This document shows, in pieces, positions 27,698 to 36,663 of a DNA stretch of 64,000 nucleotides. Every line of letters starts with the position of its first letter. Positions within the stretch are counted from its first letter, which is position 1. The notes under the pieces were generated by a model. It was not told the origin of the DNA and made no database searches. It saw nothing but the letters and a program-made list of their open reading frames with translations. The translations under genes were made by a program, and so were the position numbers. This DNA is from Treponema sp. (GTDB taxonomy: Bacteria > Spirochaetota > Spirochaetia > Treponematales > Treponemataceae), in NCBI GenBank assembly GCA_024402565.1, contig JAKSTM010000004.1, forward strand, positions 54,394-118,393. The letters run 5' to 3'.

Positions 27698-29600
27698 AAA
27701 AAATCAACAATCCCTCATGGGAATGTTTCTTTCCGGTTGCGGAGATTACATTAAGAAAAAGTATCCGTTCCTCATTTTATTTGCAGTTTCATTTTTGATT
27801 ATATCATTTGTGAATTTCTGGAAGGTTTCTACAACTGAAAGTGTTGCAACATTCCTTCTTGATGACTTTGAAATCGGGCAGATTTCTGACCGTACAATTA
27901 TAGCCGATAAAGATATGCCCGCCGATGAAATAAACCCTGTTTTTATTCAGAAAGGTGAAAAAGTCTTAAAAAAAGGTTTTCCTGTTACAGAAGAAAGCTA
28001 TGAAAAACTCAGAAAAATGGTATTTTCTCCTGTTTATCTGGATAAACGTTCCTTTGCAAATTCAGAACTTTACCTTTTTATTATCGGGATTGCCTGGTAT
28101 CTACTTATGGCTTTTATATATAAAGCCCGAAAAACAAAGGTTCGTGAAATTGTATTCCAGTCTGTAACGATGCTCATTATTTATTCAGTTGCAGCCTTGT
28201 GCAGTAAATTCTTGTTTTTTAGTTCGCCGTATTCAATTTGTATTATAATCCCTTCAACTCTTGTTGTTGTTCTTCTTGCAATTCTATATGGGCAGTTACC
28301 GGCTATCGTCTTTTCATTTATTATTTCACTTTCCGTACTGAATGCCTGTTCATGGAATCTTGTTCCATTTTTGTTTACTTTGTTTTCGTCTCTTTCGGCC
28401 TGTGCTGTTGTACGTAAAGTAGAACGAAGAATAGATATGATTTTCATTTCTATTATGCTTGCTGTAAGTAATACAATTCTTATGGTCGTTATGGGTGTAA
28501 TCTTTAATGAAAATCTTGCTTCATTGGGAATTGTTTATTTTGGTGTTGCATTGAACGGATTTCTTACAGGACTTCTTACTTTAGGTCTTATAACACCTTT
28601 GGAAATCATGTTGAATACATCATCAGTTTTCCGACTTATGGATTTAAGCGACTTGAATAATACATTCATGAAAAATATGCTCGTTCAGGCTTCCGGAACA
28701 TACCAGCATTCTATGATGGTAGCTCAGCTTGCCGAAAACGCCTGTCGTGAAATCGGTGCAAATGCCCTTATTGCAAGAGTTGGTGCTTATTATCATGACA
28801 TTGGAAAACTGGAACAGAGTGAATACTTTGTAGAAAATCAAAAAGGTGAAAGTAAACATTCTGAACTGAATCCTTCACTTTCGGCATCTGTTATTCGAAG
28901 TCACGTAAAAAAAGGTGTTGAAAAAGCTATCCAACTTCATTTACCTCAGGTTGTAATTGATATTATTGCTGAGCATCATGGAAATAGTGTTATTGCTTAT
29001 TTCTATTATGAGGCTTTAAAAACAAATCCTAATGCAAATCCTTTGGATTTCTCTTACACCGGTAATCCTCCGACAACAAGAGAATCAGCTGTTGTTATGA
29101 TTGCAGATACTGTTGAAGCAGCATGCAGAACTTTGGAAAATAAATCTGTTCACAGCCTTGATGTTTTTATTAAAAAGCTGATTCAGGATAAAATTGATCA
29201 TAAACAGTTTGATAATTGTAATCTTACCTTAAGTGATCTTGCAAAAATAAGACAGTCTTTTGTTCAGATTCTTGCGGGTTATTATCATTCCAGAATAGAA
29301 TATCCGGATCAAGAAAAGAAAGCTGAATCTGATAATAATTCAGAAACAACTTTAGAAACAAAATCAGAAAATAAATTGGAATCTAAAACAGAACCTAAGA
29401 CTGAAGCTAAGACTGAAGCTAAGACAGAAACTAAGACAGAAGCTAAAATCGAACCTAAAACAGAAAAAAAGGCCGACGTCAAAAATGAAAAAGCTGATGC
29501 TTCAGAAAAAATGACTAAGATCGGGAAAACTGAAAAAACTGAAAAAACTGAAAAAAAAACAGTAAAAGCGGTTAAACCAGAAATTAAAACAAAAAAATAA
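27675..29600 (+). CDS. PgpH-type 7TM-HD phosphodiesterase (c-di-AMP hydrolase family)
   Basis: 641 residues. A first membrane helix (about 30-50) is followed by a short extracellular part of about 80 residues, much smaller than usual for 7TMR-HDED proteins. Six or seven helices (about 125-310) come next, then an HD domain: HSMMVAQLAENA, YYHDIGKL, and EHHGNSVIAYFYY. The family hydrolyses cyclic di-AMP. The C-terminal 75 residues are a low-complexity basic/acidic tail with KTEA-like repeats. It overlaps phoH by 23 bp; AAAGG lies upstream. Confidence 0.85.
   Translation: MKMKSKTEKNQQSLMGMFLSGCGDYIKKKYPFLILFAVSFLIISFVNFWKVSTTESVATFLLDDFEIGQISDRTIIADKDMPADEINPVFIQKGEKVLKKGFPVTEESYEKLRKMVFSPVYLDKRSFANSELYLFIIGIAWYLLMAFIYKARKTKVREIVFQSVTMLIIYSVAALCSKFLFFSSPYSICIIIPSTLVVVLLAILYGQLPAIVFSFIISLSVLNACSWNLVPFLFTLFSSLSACAVVRKVERRIDMIFISIMLAVSNTILMVVMGVIFNENLASLGIVYFGVALNGFLTGLLTLGLITPLEIMLNTSSVFRLMDLSDLNNTFMKNMLVQASGTYQHSMMVAQLAENACREIGANALIARVGAYYHDIGKLEQSEYFVENQKGESKHSELNPSLSASVIRSHVKKGVEKAIQLHLPQVVIDIIAEHHGNSVIAYFYYEALKTNPNANPLDFSYTGNPPTTRESAVVMIADTVEAACRTLENKSVHSLDVFIKKLIQDKIDHKQFDNCNLTLSDLAKIRQSFVQILAGYYHSRIEYPDQEKKAESDNNSETTLETKSENKLESKTEPKTEAKTEAKTETKTEAKIEPKTEKKADVKNEKADASEKMTKIGKTEKTEKTEKKTVKAVKPEIKTKK
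29385..29468 (+). repeat. Twelve-base coding repeat in the PgpH-like tail
   Basis: Seven in-frame 12 bp units encode KTEP, KTEA, KTEA, KTET, KTEA, KIEP and KTEK. Neighbouring units such as AAGACTGAAGCT are identical, so the array can expand or contract without frameshift. Confidence 0.85.
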
Positions 29601-29653
29601 TTAAAATAATAATTAATTGATACAATAAGAAAAAATGGTAAAAGGGTGGGATA

Positions 29654-30409
29654 ATGAAAAATAGCAGAAATAAGGAAATTATTAAGGGAAAACTGTTTTT
29701 CCTTGTTTTGTTTAGTATTTTTATTTCTTTATTTTCTTCATGTGGTGTTTCTAACAAATCGATACAACGTCAAATTAAAATAGAAGAAGGTGTTTCTAAT
29801 CCTTTGACAATTGAAGAATTGAAAGATGCAATTGGAAAATATCAAACAAGAGTTGCAGAACAGCAGCTGGCTATGAGTCAGATTGGTATGTGGTATAGAC
29901 TTCTTGGAACTCGTTATGTTGATAGTAAAATGTATGGTGAAGCTTTGAAATGTTTTCAAGAAGCTTTGAAATATTATCCAAATAATCAGAATCTTTATTA
30001 TTACGTTGGTTTATGTGCTGGTTATATGAGTCATGCCGCCCTTGATTTTGGTGGAACAGGTTCTCATGAACAGAAATATAATTATTTAAAGCTTTCAGAA
30101 GAAGCTTATTTACGGGCACTGGAAATTGATGGCCGTTATACAAATGCTATGTACGGTCTGGCAGTTTTATATGTGTTTGAATTGGATGAAAGTGAAAAAG
30201 CTGTTCCTCTTCTTGAAAAACTGTTATCAATTGACACAAGACATACTGATGCTATGTTTGTTTTGGCACGGGCATATTATTCTTGTTTGAATTTTGAAAA
30301 ATCTGTTGAAATGTACGATAAGATTATTGCAACAACAAAATCTCCGGATAAATTGGCAGATGCAGAAAATAATAAACGTATAGTATTGGAAGCAAGTTAC
30401 GGAAACTAA
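29654..30409 (+). CDS. TPR-repeat lipoprotein
   Basis: 251 residues. A long basic N-terminus and hydrophobic segment end in the lipobox LFSSC (about residue 35). The mature part contains at least three TPR units, including YGEALKCFQEALKYYPNNQNLYYYVGLC and YLRALEIDGRYTNAMYGLAVLY. It is a periplasm-facing scaffold; partners are not evident. GGGTGGGATA precedes the ATG. It sits between pgpH and dprA, and its stop codon lies within a few bases of the probable dprA start region. Confidence 0.8.
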   Translation: MKNSRNKEIIKGKLFFLVLFSIFISLFSSCGVSNKSIQRQIKIEEGVSNPLTIEELKDAIGKYQTRVAEQQLAMSQIGMWYRLLGTRYVDSKMYGEALKCFQEALKYYPNNQNLYYYVGLCAGYMSHAALDFGGTGSHEQKYNYLKLSEEAYLRALEIDGRYTNAMYGLAVLYVFELDESEKAVPLLEKLLSIDTRHTDAMFVLARAYYSCLNFEKSVEMYDKIIATTKSPDKLADAENNKRIVLEASYGN

Positions 30410-30494
30410 AAACCATATTAATGACGAAGAATTAATTATACTTGATTTCTCTTTAGGAAAGATTTCTTTTCTGAACACACCAGAAAAAGTCCGT

Positions 30495-31496
30495 TTGTAT
30501 AATGAACTTTCCAAATCTGGTGGTGCACAGAGGTTATCTGAAATGTCCATTGAAGAAATCAGTTCAATTATTATGCGTTCGTTTACAAAAGCACATTGGC
30601 CTCATTGGAATGGGAAAGAAAATTTGCAGGAAGCCATCCGTCAGAAAGAAACTTGTAAAAAACTTAATATTGGTTTTTTGAAAGTAACCGATTCAGATTA
30701 TCCTGTAATGCTAAAAACTATTTCCAATCCCCCTTATATGCTTTTTTACCGTGGAAGTCTGGAAGGGTTTTCGCAAAAATCCGTATCAGTTGTAGGAACA
30801 AGAAATCTTTCACCTGAAGGAAAAACTTCCGCTTTTGATTTTGCAAAAAAAGCTAGTCAGGCTGGTGTTTGTGTAATTTCAGGACTTGCAAAAGGTGCAG
30901 ATGGTTTTGCCCATAAAGGAGCTGTAGACGCCTGGTTTGAAACGCCTGAAAATGATTCCCTTGGACGGACAATTGCTGTTTTGCCAGGTCCAATTGACGA
31001 AATCAGACCGCAGCTTCATGTAAAGCTTGCTGAAAATATTATTAAAAGTGGTGGATGTCTTGTCAGTGAATATCCACCATTGTCTGAATTTGGAAACTGG
31101 CAATATGTGCAAAGAAACCGGATTATTGCCGCTTTATCACCGGCAACTGTTGTTATAGAAGCTCCTAACGGAAGCGGATCTTTGATTACTGTTGATTTTG
31201 CCCTTGAATTAAGCCGAGATGTTATGTTTCATAAGTCTTGTTTTAATGATTATGCAAAAAAAATCAATGAAGGGGTTATAAAAAATCTTGAAAATCAGTA
31301 TAACAACAAAAAGATATCAAGACATAAATTTGAAGTATGTGTTGATCAGTATGTAAAGGACGGCGCTCCGGTTATAGAGGATTTTGAAGATTACTGCAAA
31401 TGTTTTTCAGAAATACCTGGAAGCCGCAGTTCAGTAAATACTTATACTACAAATACAAATATAAATAGAATAGAACAGTTGAGTTTATTTGACTGA
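30495..31496 (+). CDS. dprA: DNA processing protein DprA (natural transformation)
   Basis: At least 333 residues, listed here from a TTG at 30495. The Rossmann-like core shows SVVGTRNLSPEG, VISGLAKGADGFAH, AVLPGPIDE and a RNRIIAALSP segment, which bind single-stranded DNA and load RecA. The reading frame continues upstream for 26 more codons, encoding NDEELIILDFSLGKISFLN, which matches the expected DprA N-terminus. The only possible initiator there is ATT at 30417, preceded by GGAAA. The true gene therefore probably begins at 30417. topA follows after 17 bp, the usual dprA-topA order. Confidence 0.9.
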   Translation: MYNELSKSGGAQRLSEMSIEEISSIIMRSFTKAHWPHWNGKENLQEAIRQKETCKKLNIGFLKVTDSDYPVMLKTISNPPYMLFYRGSLEGFSQKSVSVVGTRNLSPEGKTSAFDFAKKASQAGVCVISGLAKGADGFAHKGAVDAWFETPENDSLGRTIAVLPGPIDEIRPQLHVKLAENIIKSGGCLVSEYPPLSEFGNWQYVQRNRIIAALSPATVVIEAPNGSGSLITVDFALELSRDVMFHKSCFNDYAKKINEGVIKNLENQYNNKKISRHKFEVCVDQYVKDGAPVIEDFEDYCKCFSEIPGSRSSVNTYTTNTNINRIEQLSLFD

Positions 31497-31513
31497 AAAT
31501 ATAGGGGAAATAT

Positions 31514-33667
31514 ATGGCAGAGAAAAAAGCTGTACAAAAAAAATCTAAAGATAAAGCACCACAGACTCTTGTTATTGTTGAGTCTCCTCATAAGGCCGAT
31601 ACCATTGGGGAAATTCTTGGACCTGGTTATCTTGTAAAGGCCTCAATCGGACATGTAATTGACCTTCCAAAATCCCGAATGGCTATTGATGTTGATAATA
31701 ACTTCCAGCCTGAATATATTACTGTTCGCGGAAAAGCAAAACTTCTTAAAGAACTTCAGAAAGATGCAAAAAAAGCAAACCTTGTTCTTCTGGCATCGGA
31801 CCCTGACCGTGAAGGAGAAGCTATTGCATGGCATTTAAATAATGCTCTTAAAGAAAAAACAGAAGCACCAATTCGCCGTGTTGTTTTCCCGGAAATTACT
31901 CCATTAACTGTAAAAGAAGGAATAGAACATCCACGTGATATTATTGAATCTGTAGTAAATGCACAGAAAGCACGTCGTGTTCTGGACCGCCTTGTTGGCT
32001 ATAACTTGAGTCCTATTCTTTGGACAAAGGTTAAGAATGGGCTTTCTGCAGGTCGTGTTCAGTCTGTTGCACTTCGTTTAATTTGTGAACGCGAAGAAGA
32101 AGTAGAGAAGTTTATTCCTGATGAATACTGGTCTTTGGAAGCAGATTTTAAAAAAGGAAAAACAGCTTTTACTGCCCAGCTTGTAAAATATAAAGGTGAA
32201 AAACCAGAATTAAAGAATGAAGCTGTTGTAAATGAAATCATTGAACAGATTAAAAATTCTGAATGTGTAGTTTCTTCAATCAAAAAAACAGAAAAAACTG
32301 TTCGACCAAAAGCTCCTTTTACCACTTCAAAATTACAGCAGGCTGCTGCTAATCGACTCGGTTTTACATCGAGAAAAACAATGCAGATTGCACAGCAGCT
32401 TTATGAAGGTATTGCTATTGGTGCAAAACATGTCGGTCTCATTACTTACATGCGTACTGACTCAGTTCGAATTTCACAGTCTGCATTGGATGATGTTCGT
32501 GGATGGCTTTCTAAAAATTATCCTGCAACTCTTCCAGCTGAACCTATTAGTTACGAAACTGATAAAAAAGCTCAGGATGCTCATGAAGGTATCCGTCCTA
32601 CATACACAGAATATACACCAGATTCAATTAAAGAATATTTAACTCATGATCAGCTTCGTCTTTACTCAATTATTTGGGAACGTTTTGTTTCAAGCCAGAT
32701 GAATAATGCAAAAACCATGACTACAAGTTATGAAATTACAAGTGGTGATGCAGTATTCCGTGTCGCTGGTTCAAAAATAACTGAAAAGGGTTTTTACGAA
32801 GTAATAAAAGTTCTTTCATCAAAAGAAGAAAAGGGAAATTCAATTCCTGCTATGAAAGAAGGCGAAGTTCTTGAATCCGGAACTTTCCATCCTGAACAGC
32901 ATTTTACATCTGGACCAGCTCGTTATACAGATGCTTCAATTGTTCAAATGCTTGAAGAAAAAGGAATTGGTCGTCCTTCAACGTATGCTCCAATTATTTC
33001 TGTTCTTTTGGATCGTTATTATGTTACACGTTCAAATAAACAGCTTGTTCCAACTCAGCTTGGCCGAATGATTTCAAAAATTCTCGTTGAATCATTCCCG
33101 GATGTATTAAATGTAAACTTCACAGCTGATGTTGAAAATACTTTGGATGAAGTAGAAAAAGACAACAAAGTTTGGAATGATATGATTAAAGATTTCTATG
33201 GTCCTTTCAAAAACCGCTGCGATGAAGTAATGGAAACTACTGAAAGTATCAAAGGATTCCTTGACGAAGAAACCGACAAAACCTGTGATTTATGTGGAAA
33301 ACCAATGATAAAGAAACTTGGACGTTTCGGATTCTTCCTGGCATGTTCAGGTTTCCCTGAATGTCATAATACAAAATCTGTTCCACTTGCAAAATGTCCT
33401 TGTCCTGGATGTGATGGGGAAATTGTAACAAGAAAATCAAAAGGTCGTGGACGTGAATTTTATGGGTGTACAAATTATCCGACATGTACATTTATTAGCC
33501 ACTTTAAACCATTAACAGATTCATATTGTCCTAAATGTAACTGGTTCCTTGTTGAAAAGTTTGATAAGAAAAATGGAAGTTACAAGTCTTGTATTAATCC
33601 TGACTGTGATTACCTCCATACAGCTGGCGAAGAGCCTGAAACTGTAGATATGGAAAATGAAGAATAA
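31514..33667 (+). CDS. topA: DNA topoisomerase I
   Basis: 717 residues. A Toprim domain (VIVESPHKADTIG, SDPDREGEAIAWHL) is followed by the type IA core with LSAGRVQSVALRLI and the active-site Tyr in GLITYMRTDSVRIS (about residue 312). EKGIGRPSTYAPII comes later in the core, and the C-terminal zinc fingers are CDLCGKPM..C and CPCPGC..CTNYPTC, with a final pair. It relaxes negatively supercoiled DNA. AGGGG lies 7 nt before the ATG. Normal length for the family. Confidence 0.97.
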   Translation: MAEKKAVQKKSKDKAPQTLVIVESPHKADTIGEILGPGYLVKASIGHVIDLPKSRMAIDVDNNFQPEYITVRGKAKLLKELQKDAKKANLVLLASDPDREGEAIAWHLNNALKEKTEAPIRRVVFPEITPLTVKEGIEHPRDIIESVVNAQKARRVLDRLVGYNLSPILWTKVKNGLSAGRVQSVALRLICEREEEVEKFIPDEYWSLEADFKKGKTAFTAQLVKYKGEKPELKNEAVVNEIIEQIKNSECVVSSIKKTEKTVRPKAPFTTSKLQQAAANRLGFTSRKTMQIAQQLYEGIAIGAKHVGLITYMRTDSVRISQSALDDVRGWLSKNYPATLPAEPISYETDKKAQDAHEGIRPTYTEYTPDSIKEYLTHDQLRLYSIIWERFVSSQMNNAKTMTTSYEITSGDAVFRVAGSKITEKGFYEVIKVLSSKEEKGNSIPAMKEGEVLESGTFHPEQHFTSGPARYTDASIVQMLEEKGIGRPSTYAPIISVLLDRYYVTRSNKQLVPTQLGRMISKILVESFPDVLNVNFTADVENTLDEVEKDNKVWNDMIKDFYGPFKNRCDEVMETTESIKGFLDEETDKTCDLCGKPMIKKLGRFGFFLACSGFPECHNTKSVPLAKCPCPGCDGEIVTRKSKGRGREFYGCTNYPTCTFISHFKPLTDSYCPKCNWFLVEKFDKKNGSYKSCINPDCDYLHTAGEEPETVDMENEE

Positions 33668-33681
33668 TTTTAATTTATTAA

Positions 33682-34167
33682 ATGAGTGATTTTTTAGATT
33701 TTAATAATTACGTAGTTGTTCTTCATCCTTCTGATGAATTAAAAGTTATTTCTTTTCAGAAGGATTTGTATAAAAAAATTAAAAGTGGAAATGAACAAAG
33801 AGTTTTTCGTTCATTTCCACTTTGGTTTTTCTTTCCCACTATTAATGAAAATGTGTCAGAAAAACTAGAAGAAATAAATAGTCCAAAAAAACTTTCTGAG
33901 AAAATTAAATCCATTGAGATTTCCGGTCTTCAAAAGGATGGTGATTTTATTTATTTAATCGGGAAGTTTGATATAGAATTATCAGATACATCTTCATTGA
34001 AACTAGAAGGAAAAATGAAGATGTTACAGGGAAATTTTACGGGTGAGATTAAAGGTGAGAATTCTTTTTCTTTATCTCCCAGAATTTTTCGTTGTGCTAT
34101 TTTCCACCAGGAAGGAAAATCTTATTGGTTAACTGATTCATCCTGGAGGAAATTAAAGAAAAATTAA
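33682..34167 (+). CDS. Unknown protein downstream of topA
   Basis: 161 residues, no signal peptide or membrane helix. The N-terminal half (VVVLHPSDELKVISFQKDLY, then FRSFPLWFFFP) has the look of a mixed alpha/beta fold. The C-terminal half is beta-rich, with a KLEGKMKMLQGNFTGEIKG stretch. The opening faintly resembles 2H phosphoesterases but no HxT/S motifs are present, so I assign no function. It starts 14 bp after topA without a ribosome-binding site and is probably co-transcribed. A second unknown protein follows after 42 bp. Confidence 0.6.
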   Translation: MSDFLDFNNYVVVLHPSDELKVISFQKDLYKKIKSGNEQRVFRSFPLWFFFPTINENVSEKLEEINSPKKLSEKIKSIEISGLQKDGDFIYLIGKFDIELSDTSSLKLEGKMKMLQGNFTGEIKGENSFSLSPRIFRCAIFHQEGKSYWLTDSSWRKLKKN

Positions 34168-34209
34168 TTTATTTACTTTTGGGTACAATATTTGAATTAT
34201 ATTTGATTT

Positions 34210-36039
34210 ATGGATATACAGAAATTAAAAAATAACAAAAGTGTATATATAATTTTATTTTCTCTTGCTTTATTTTTTGTAGTTTTTATTATCAGCTACT
34301 CACGGCTTACCACTCAGAGTGTTCCCGTTTTTTCTGAAAAGGGTGCTGACCATGGAATTCTCAATCCGATTAATTCATTTGCAAAAAGATCTTGTGTTAA
34401 TAAAGGACGTACCGCTTTTTATAATTTTACAGATGTTCAGAAAATTCTTATACAAAATACTTACAAGGAATCTAACAATGTTTCTGTAGTATTTCGCTTG
34501 ACTGTGAAATTTCCATCTAGTGCAAAAAAACTTTCTGGTCTGGAAGCAGTAGAGAATATTCCTGTTCAGATTGGTTTTCTTGATAGTAATGATTTTGATA
34601 AAAAAGGAAAATTAAACTTTTCTTTGGAAAACCATAAATTGGTTTCATGTAATATGGTTCACGTTCTTGAACCTGAGAAAAAAATAAAAACTTTTGATGT
34701 TTCATTCGCCATTCCATGTGATAAACTTTCTAATGTTCTTGAATCAAAAGAAGGCATATTTATTCAAAGTGAACTTACCCTCTGGCTTCAAAATATAATT
34801 ATTTCACCAGCAATTATCGGATTTGATATTTCCCGAGAAATTCCTTTTTATGGATTTTCTTCAAATGGTGGAAAACTTGATTTTGATATCACATCCTTTG
34901 ACTTTACTGGAAGTTCTAATATTTTTCCTGTTCTTTATTCTCCATCATCAATAATGCCGGAATATACCTTGAAATTAAAATCTGATGAAAATCCGGAAGC
35001 TTCTTTCTCTTTTGGTGGAGAAAATATCACTATTAAACGACTTGAAGAATATCATCTTTCTACACTGGCCTTAAAAAATCCATTTTCAAATATGGTATTA
35101 AAAAATCATAGTGAAAATGTTAAAGCAGTTCTTCTAGGAATTAATCATGATTCAGTTTCTGATGAATCTTTAGGTAATAATGGACCTTATGTAGTTAATC
35201 CAATAAAAACAGACCCAGGTTTGATTACAGGATGGCCACAGGAAAACTGGCGATTTTCTGAATATGAACTTTTCGAATGGGATCGAAATCCTAATGTTTT
35301 ATTTTTTGACACGAAAAATTATTCCGTACAAAGTAAGTTTTTTGGCAGAATTGCATTCTTCATTGAAAAAGAAGGTTATAAGGGGAAACTTCTTACAAAT
35401 GAAGAGCTTGAAGGCAAACATGATTATAATGCTCATGATTATTCAGCTGAAAGTTTTGAAAAATTCTTTAATAAAGCATTCCGTTTGAATTTCCGATTAA
35501 ATCCTGAAGAAGAACTTTTACTGGAAATTTTGGTTCGTAATAATATCCTTGAAAGAACGACGGATCCATTAAATCCTTATATTTCAAAAGGTGGAGCTGT
35601 TCTTTCCATTTCCCGACAGATTCCATATTATAACCGAGTTTCTCTTCTTGCTCATGAAGGTTGGCATACACTATATTTTATCGATCCTGATTTCAGGGAT
35701 TATGTTTCTGTTGTTTATAATATTTTTGATCCGTCTTCTAAACAATTTCTTACTGATTATTTTAAAAGTCAACCTTCCTTAGGCTATGACACAAACGATG
35801 AATACCTTATGCAAAATGAGTTTATGGCTTATATACTTCAGCATAAGGAAGGGCAGGCAGGTGAGTATTTTGTAAAACGAGCTTCCTGGCCGTCTGTAAA
35901 GAAATTTACTCCGGATCTTTGTAATTATATAAATGAAACTGCGGGCTCTGGATTTGATGATTGTCTTTTAATGCTGCAAGATTTTGTTTTTGATAAATAT
36001 AAATTGAAATCGGGTAATATTGGTTTATGCAGTTATTAA
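34210..36039 (+). CDS. Putative membrane-anchored zinc metallopeptidase
   Basis: 609 residues with one N-terminal membrane helix (about 12-30) and a large extracytoplasmic part. Residues 100-350 are beta-rich. The C-terminal domain contains H482-E-G-W-H486 in LLAHEGWHTLYF and a downstream acidic residue, E537, in NEFMAY. This is the spacing expected of a gluzincin-type zinc site (HExxH plus Glu on a later helix). The substrate and family are not recognised. No Shine-Dalgarno element is seen, and a TACAAT box lies 20 bp before the ATG. Confidence 0.6.
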   Translation: MDIQKLKNNKSVYIILFSLALFFVVFIISYSRLTTQSVPVFSEKGADHGILNPINSFAKRSCVNKGRTAFYNFTDVQKILIQNTYKESNNVSVVFRLTVKFPSSAKKLSGLEAVENIPVQIGFLDSNDFDKKGKLNFSLENHKLVSCNMVHVLEPEKKIKTFDVSFAIPCDKLSNVLESKEGIFIQSELTLWLQNIIISPAIIGFDISREIPFYGFSSNGGKLDFDITSFDFTGSSNIFPVLYSPSSIMPEYTLKLKSDENPEASFSFGGENITIKRLEEYHLSTLALKNPFSNMVLKNHSENVKAVLLGINHDSVSDESLGNNGPYVVNPIKTDPGLITGWPQENWRFSEYELFEWDRNPNVLFFDTKNYSVQSKFFGRIAFFIEKEGYKGKLLTNEELEGKHDYNAHDYSAESFEKFFNKAFRLNFRLNPEEELLLEILVRNNILERTTDPLNPYISKGGAVLSISRQIPYYNRVSLLAHEGWHTLYFIDPDFRDYVSVVYNIFDPSSKQFLTDYFKSQPSLGYDTNDEYLMQNEFMAYILQHKEGQAGEYFVKRASWPSVKKFTPDLCNYINETAGSGFDDCLLMLQDFVFDKYKLKSGNIGLCSY

Positions 36040-36042
36040 ACA

Positions 36043-36071
36043 TTGACCAAAAGCTAGAAATCTATTAATAT
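36043..36071 (+). promoter_or_regulatory. Promoter of secG
   Basis: TTGACC (36043-36048), 17 bp, TAATAT (36066-36071). The predicted leader is about 95 nt and contains a short AGTCT/AGACT hairpin and a near-duplicate AAATCCTCTTAAG (36136) / AAATCCTCTAAG (36150) just before the GGAG ribosome-binding site. Confidence 0.6.
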
Positions 36072-36173
36072 AGAAAAACTAATATTTTAAATATGTTTAG
36101 GGGTTTTTTATCAGTCTTTTTAGACTTTCATAATAAAATCCTCTTAAGTAAATCCTCTAAGTGGAGATAAAAA

Positions 36174-36515
36174 ATGGGTGCTATTGGTATTGTACTTTTG
36201 GTTGCATTTGTAATCGTTTGTGTTCTTCTCGTTCTTCTGGTAATTTTACAGGATGACGGTGAAAATGGTATGGGTGGACTCCTTGGTGGACGTACAACTG
36301 CTGCTTTCGGATCACACTCTGCAAGTGTACTTACAAAAACAACAACTGTTCTTGTTGTTCTTTTCTTTGTTCTGGCTCTTGGCCTTGCTCTTGTTAACAA
36401 AAAGGCAAAAGTTGATAGTGACCTTGTTCCAACAACAACACTTGAAACAGAATCTTCAGCTGAAACAACTGAATCATCTGGAAACTGGTGGGCTGAATCT
36501 ACAGACGCTGAATAA
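36174..36515 (+). CDS. secG: Preprotein translocase subunit SecG
   Basis: 113 residues. Two membrane helices flank the conserved loop LLVILQDDGENGMGGLLGG, followed by a FGSHSASVLTKTT segment, the SecG signature. A Thr/Ser/Glu-rich tail extends about 35 residues beyond the second helix. SecG assists SecYE in protein export across the inner membrane. GGAG lies before the ATG. It is monocistronic, with a promoter and a clear terminator. Confidence 0.93.
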   Translation: MGAIGIVLLVAFVIVCVLLVLLVILQDDGENGMGGLLGGRTTAAFGSHSASVLTKTTTVLVVLFFVLALGLALVNKKAKVDSDLVPTTTLETESSAETTESSGNWWAESTDAE

Positions 36516-36546
36516 GTTTTCAGTTTTTTCTGAATTATAATTACAA

Positions 36547-36591
36547 AGCATTAAATATTGGGTGTTTTCTCCGATGTTTAATGCTTTTTTT
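36547..36591 (+). terminator. Terminator of secG
   Basis: Nine-bp stem AGCATTAAA (36547-36555) / TTTAATGCT (36577-36585), with further inner pairing possible, followed by T7. Confidence 0.85.
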
Positions 36592-36606
36592 ATTTAACCC
36601 TTTTAA

Positions 36607-36635
36607 TTGCATTAAATATCAAAAATATCTATAAT
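36607..36635 (+). promoter_or_regulatory. Promoter of the ptsN/V-ATPase operon
   Basis: TTGCAT (36607-36612), exactly 17 bp, perfect TATAAT (36630-36635). The -10 box overlaps an in-frame ATG at 36634, which decides in favour of the later ATG at 36664 as the first gene's start. Confidence 0.75.
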
Positions 36636-36663
36636 GTATTCAAACATATTCAGGTTGGTTGAT

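Noticed and set aside
36634..36663. ATG at 36634 as start of the PtsN-like gene
   Set aside because: It overlaps a perfect TATAAT box with a correctly spaced -35 hexamer, so it cannot be in the transcript.
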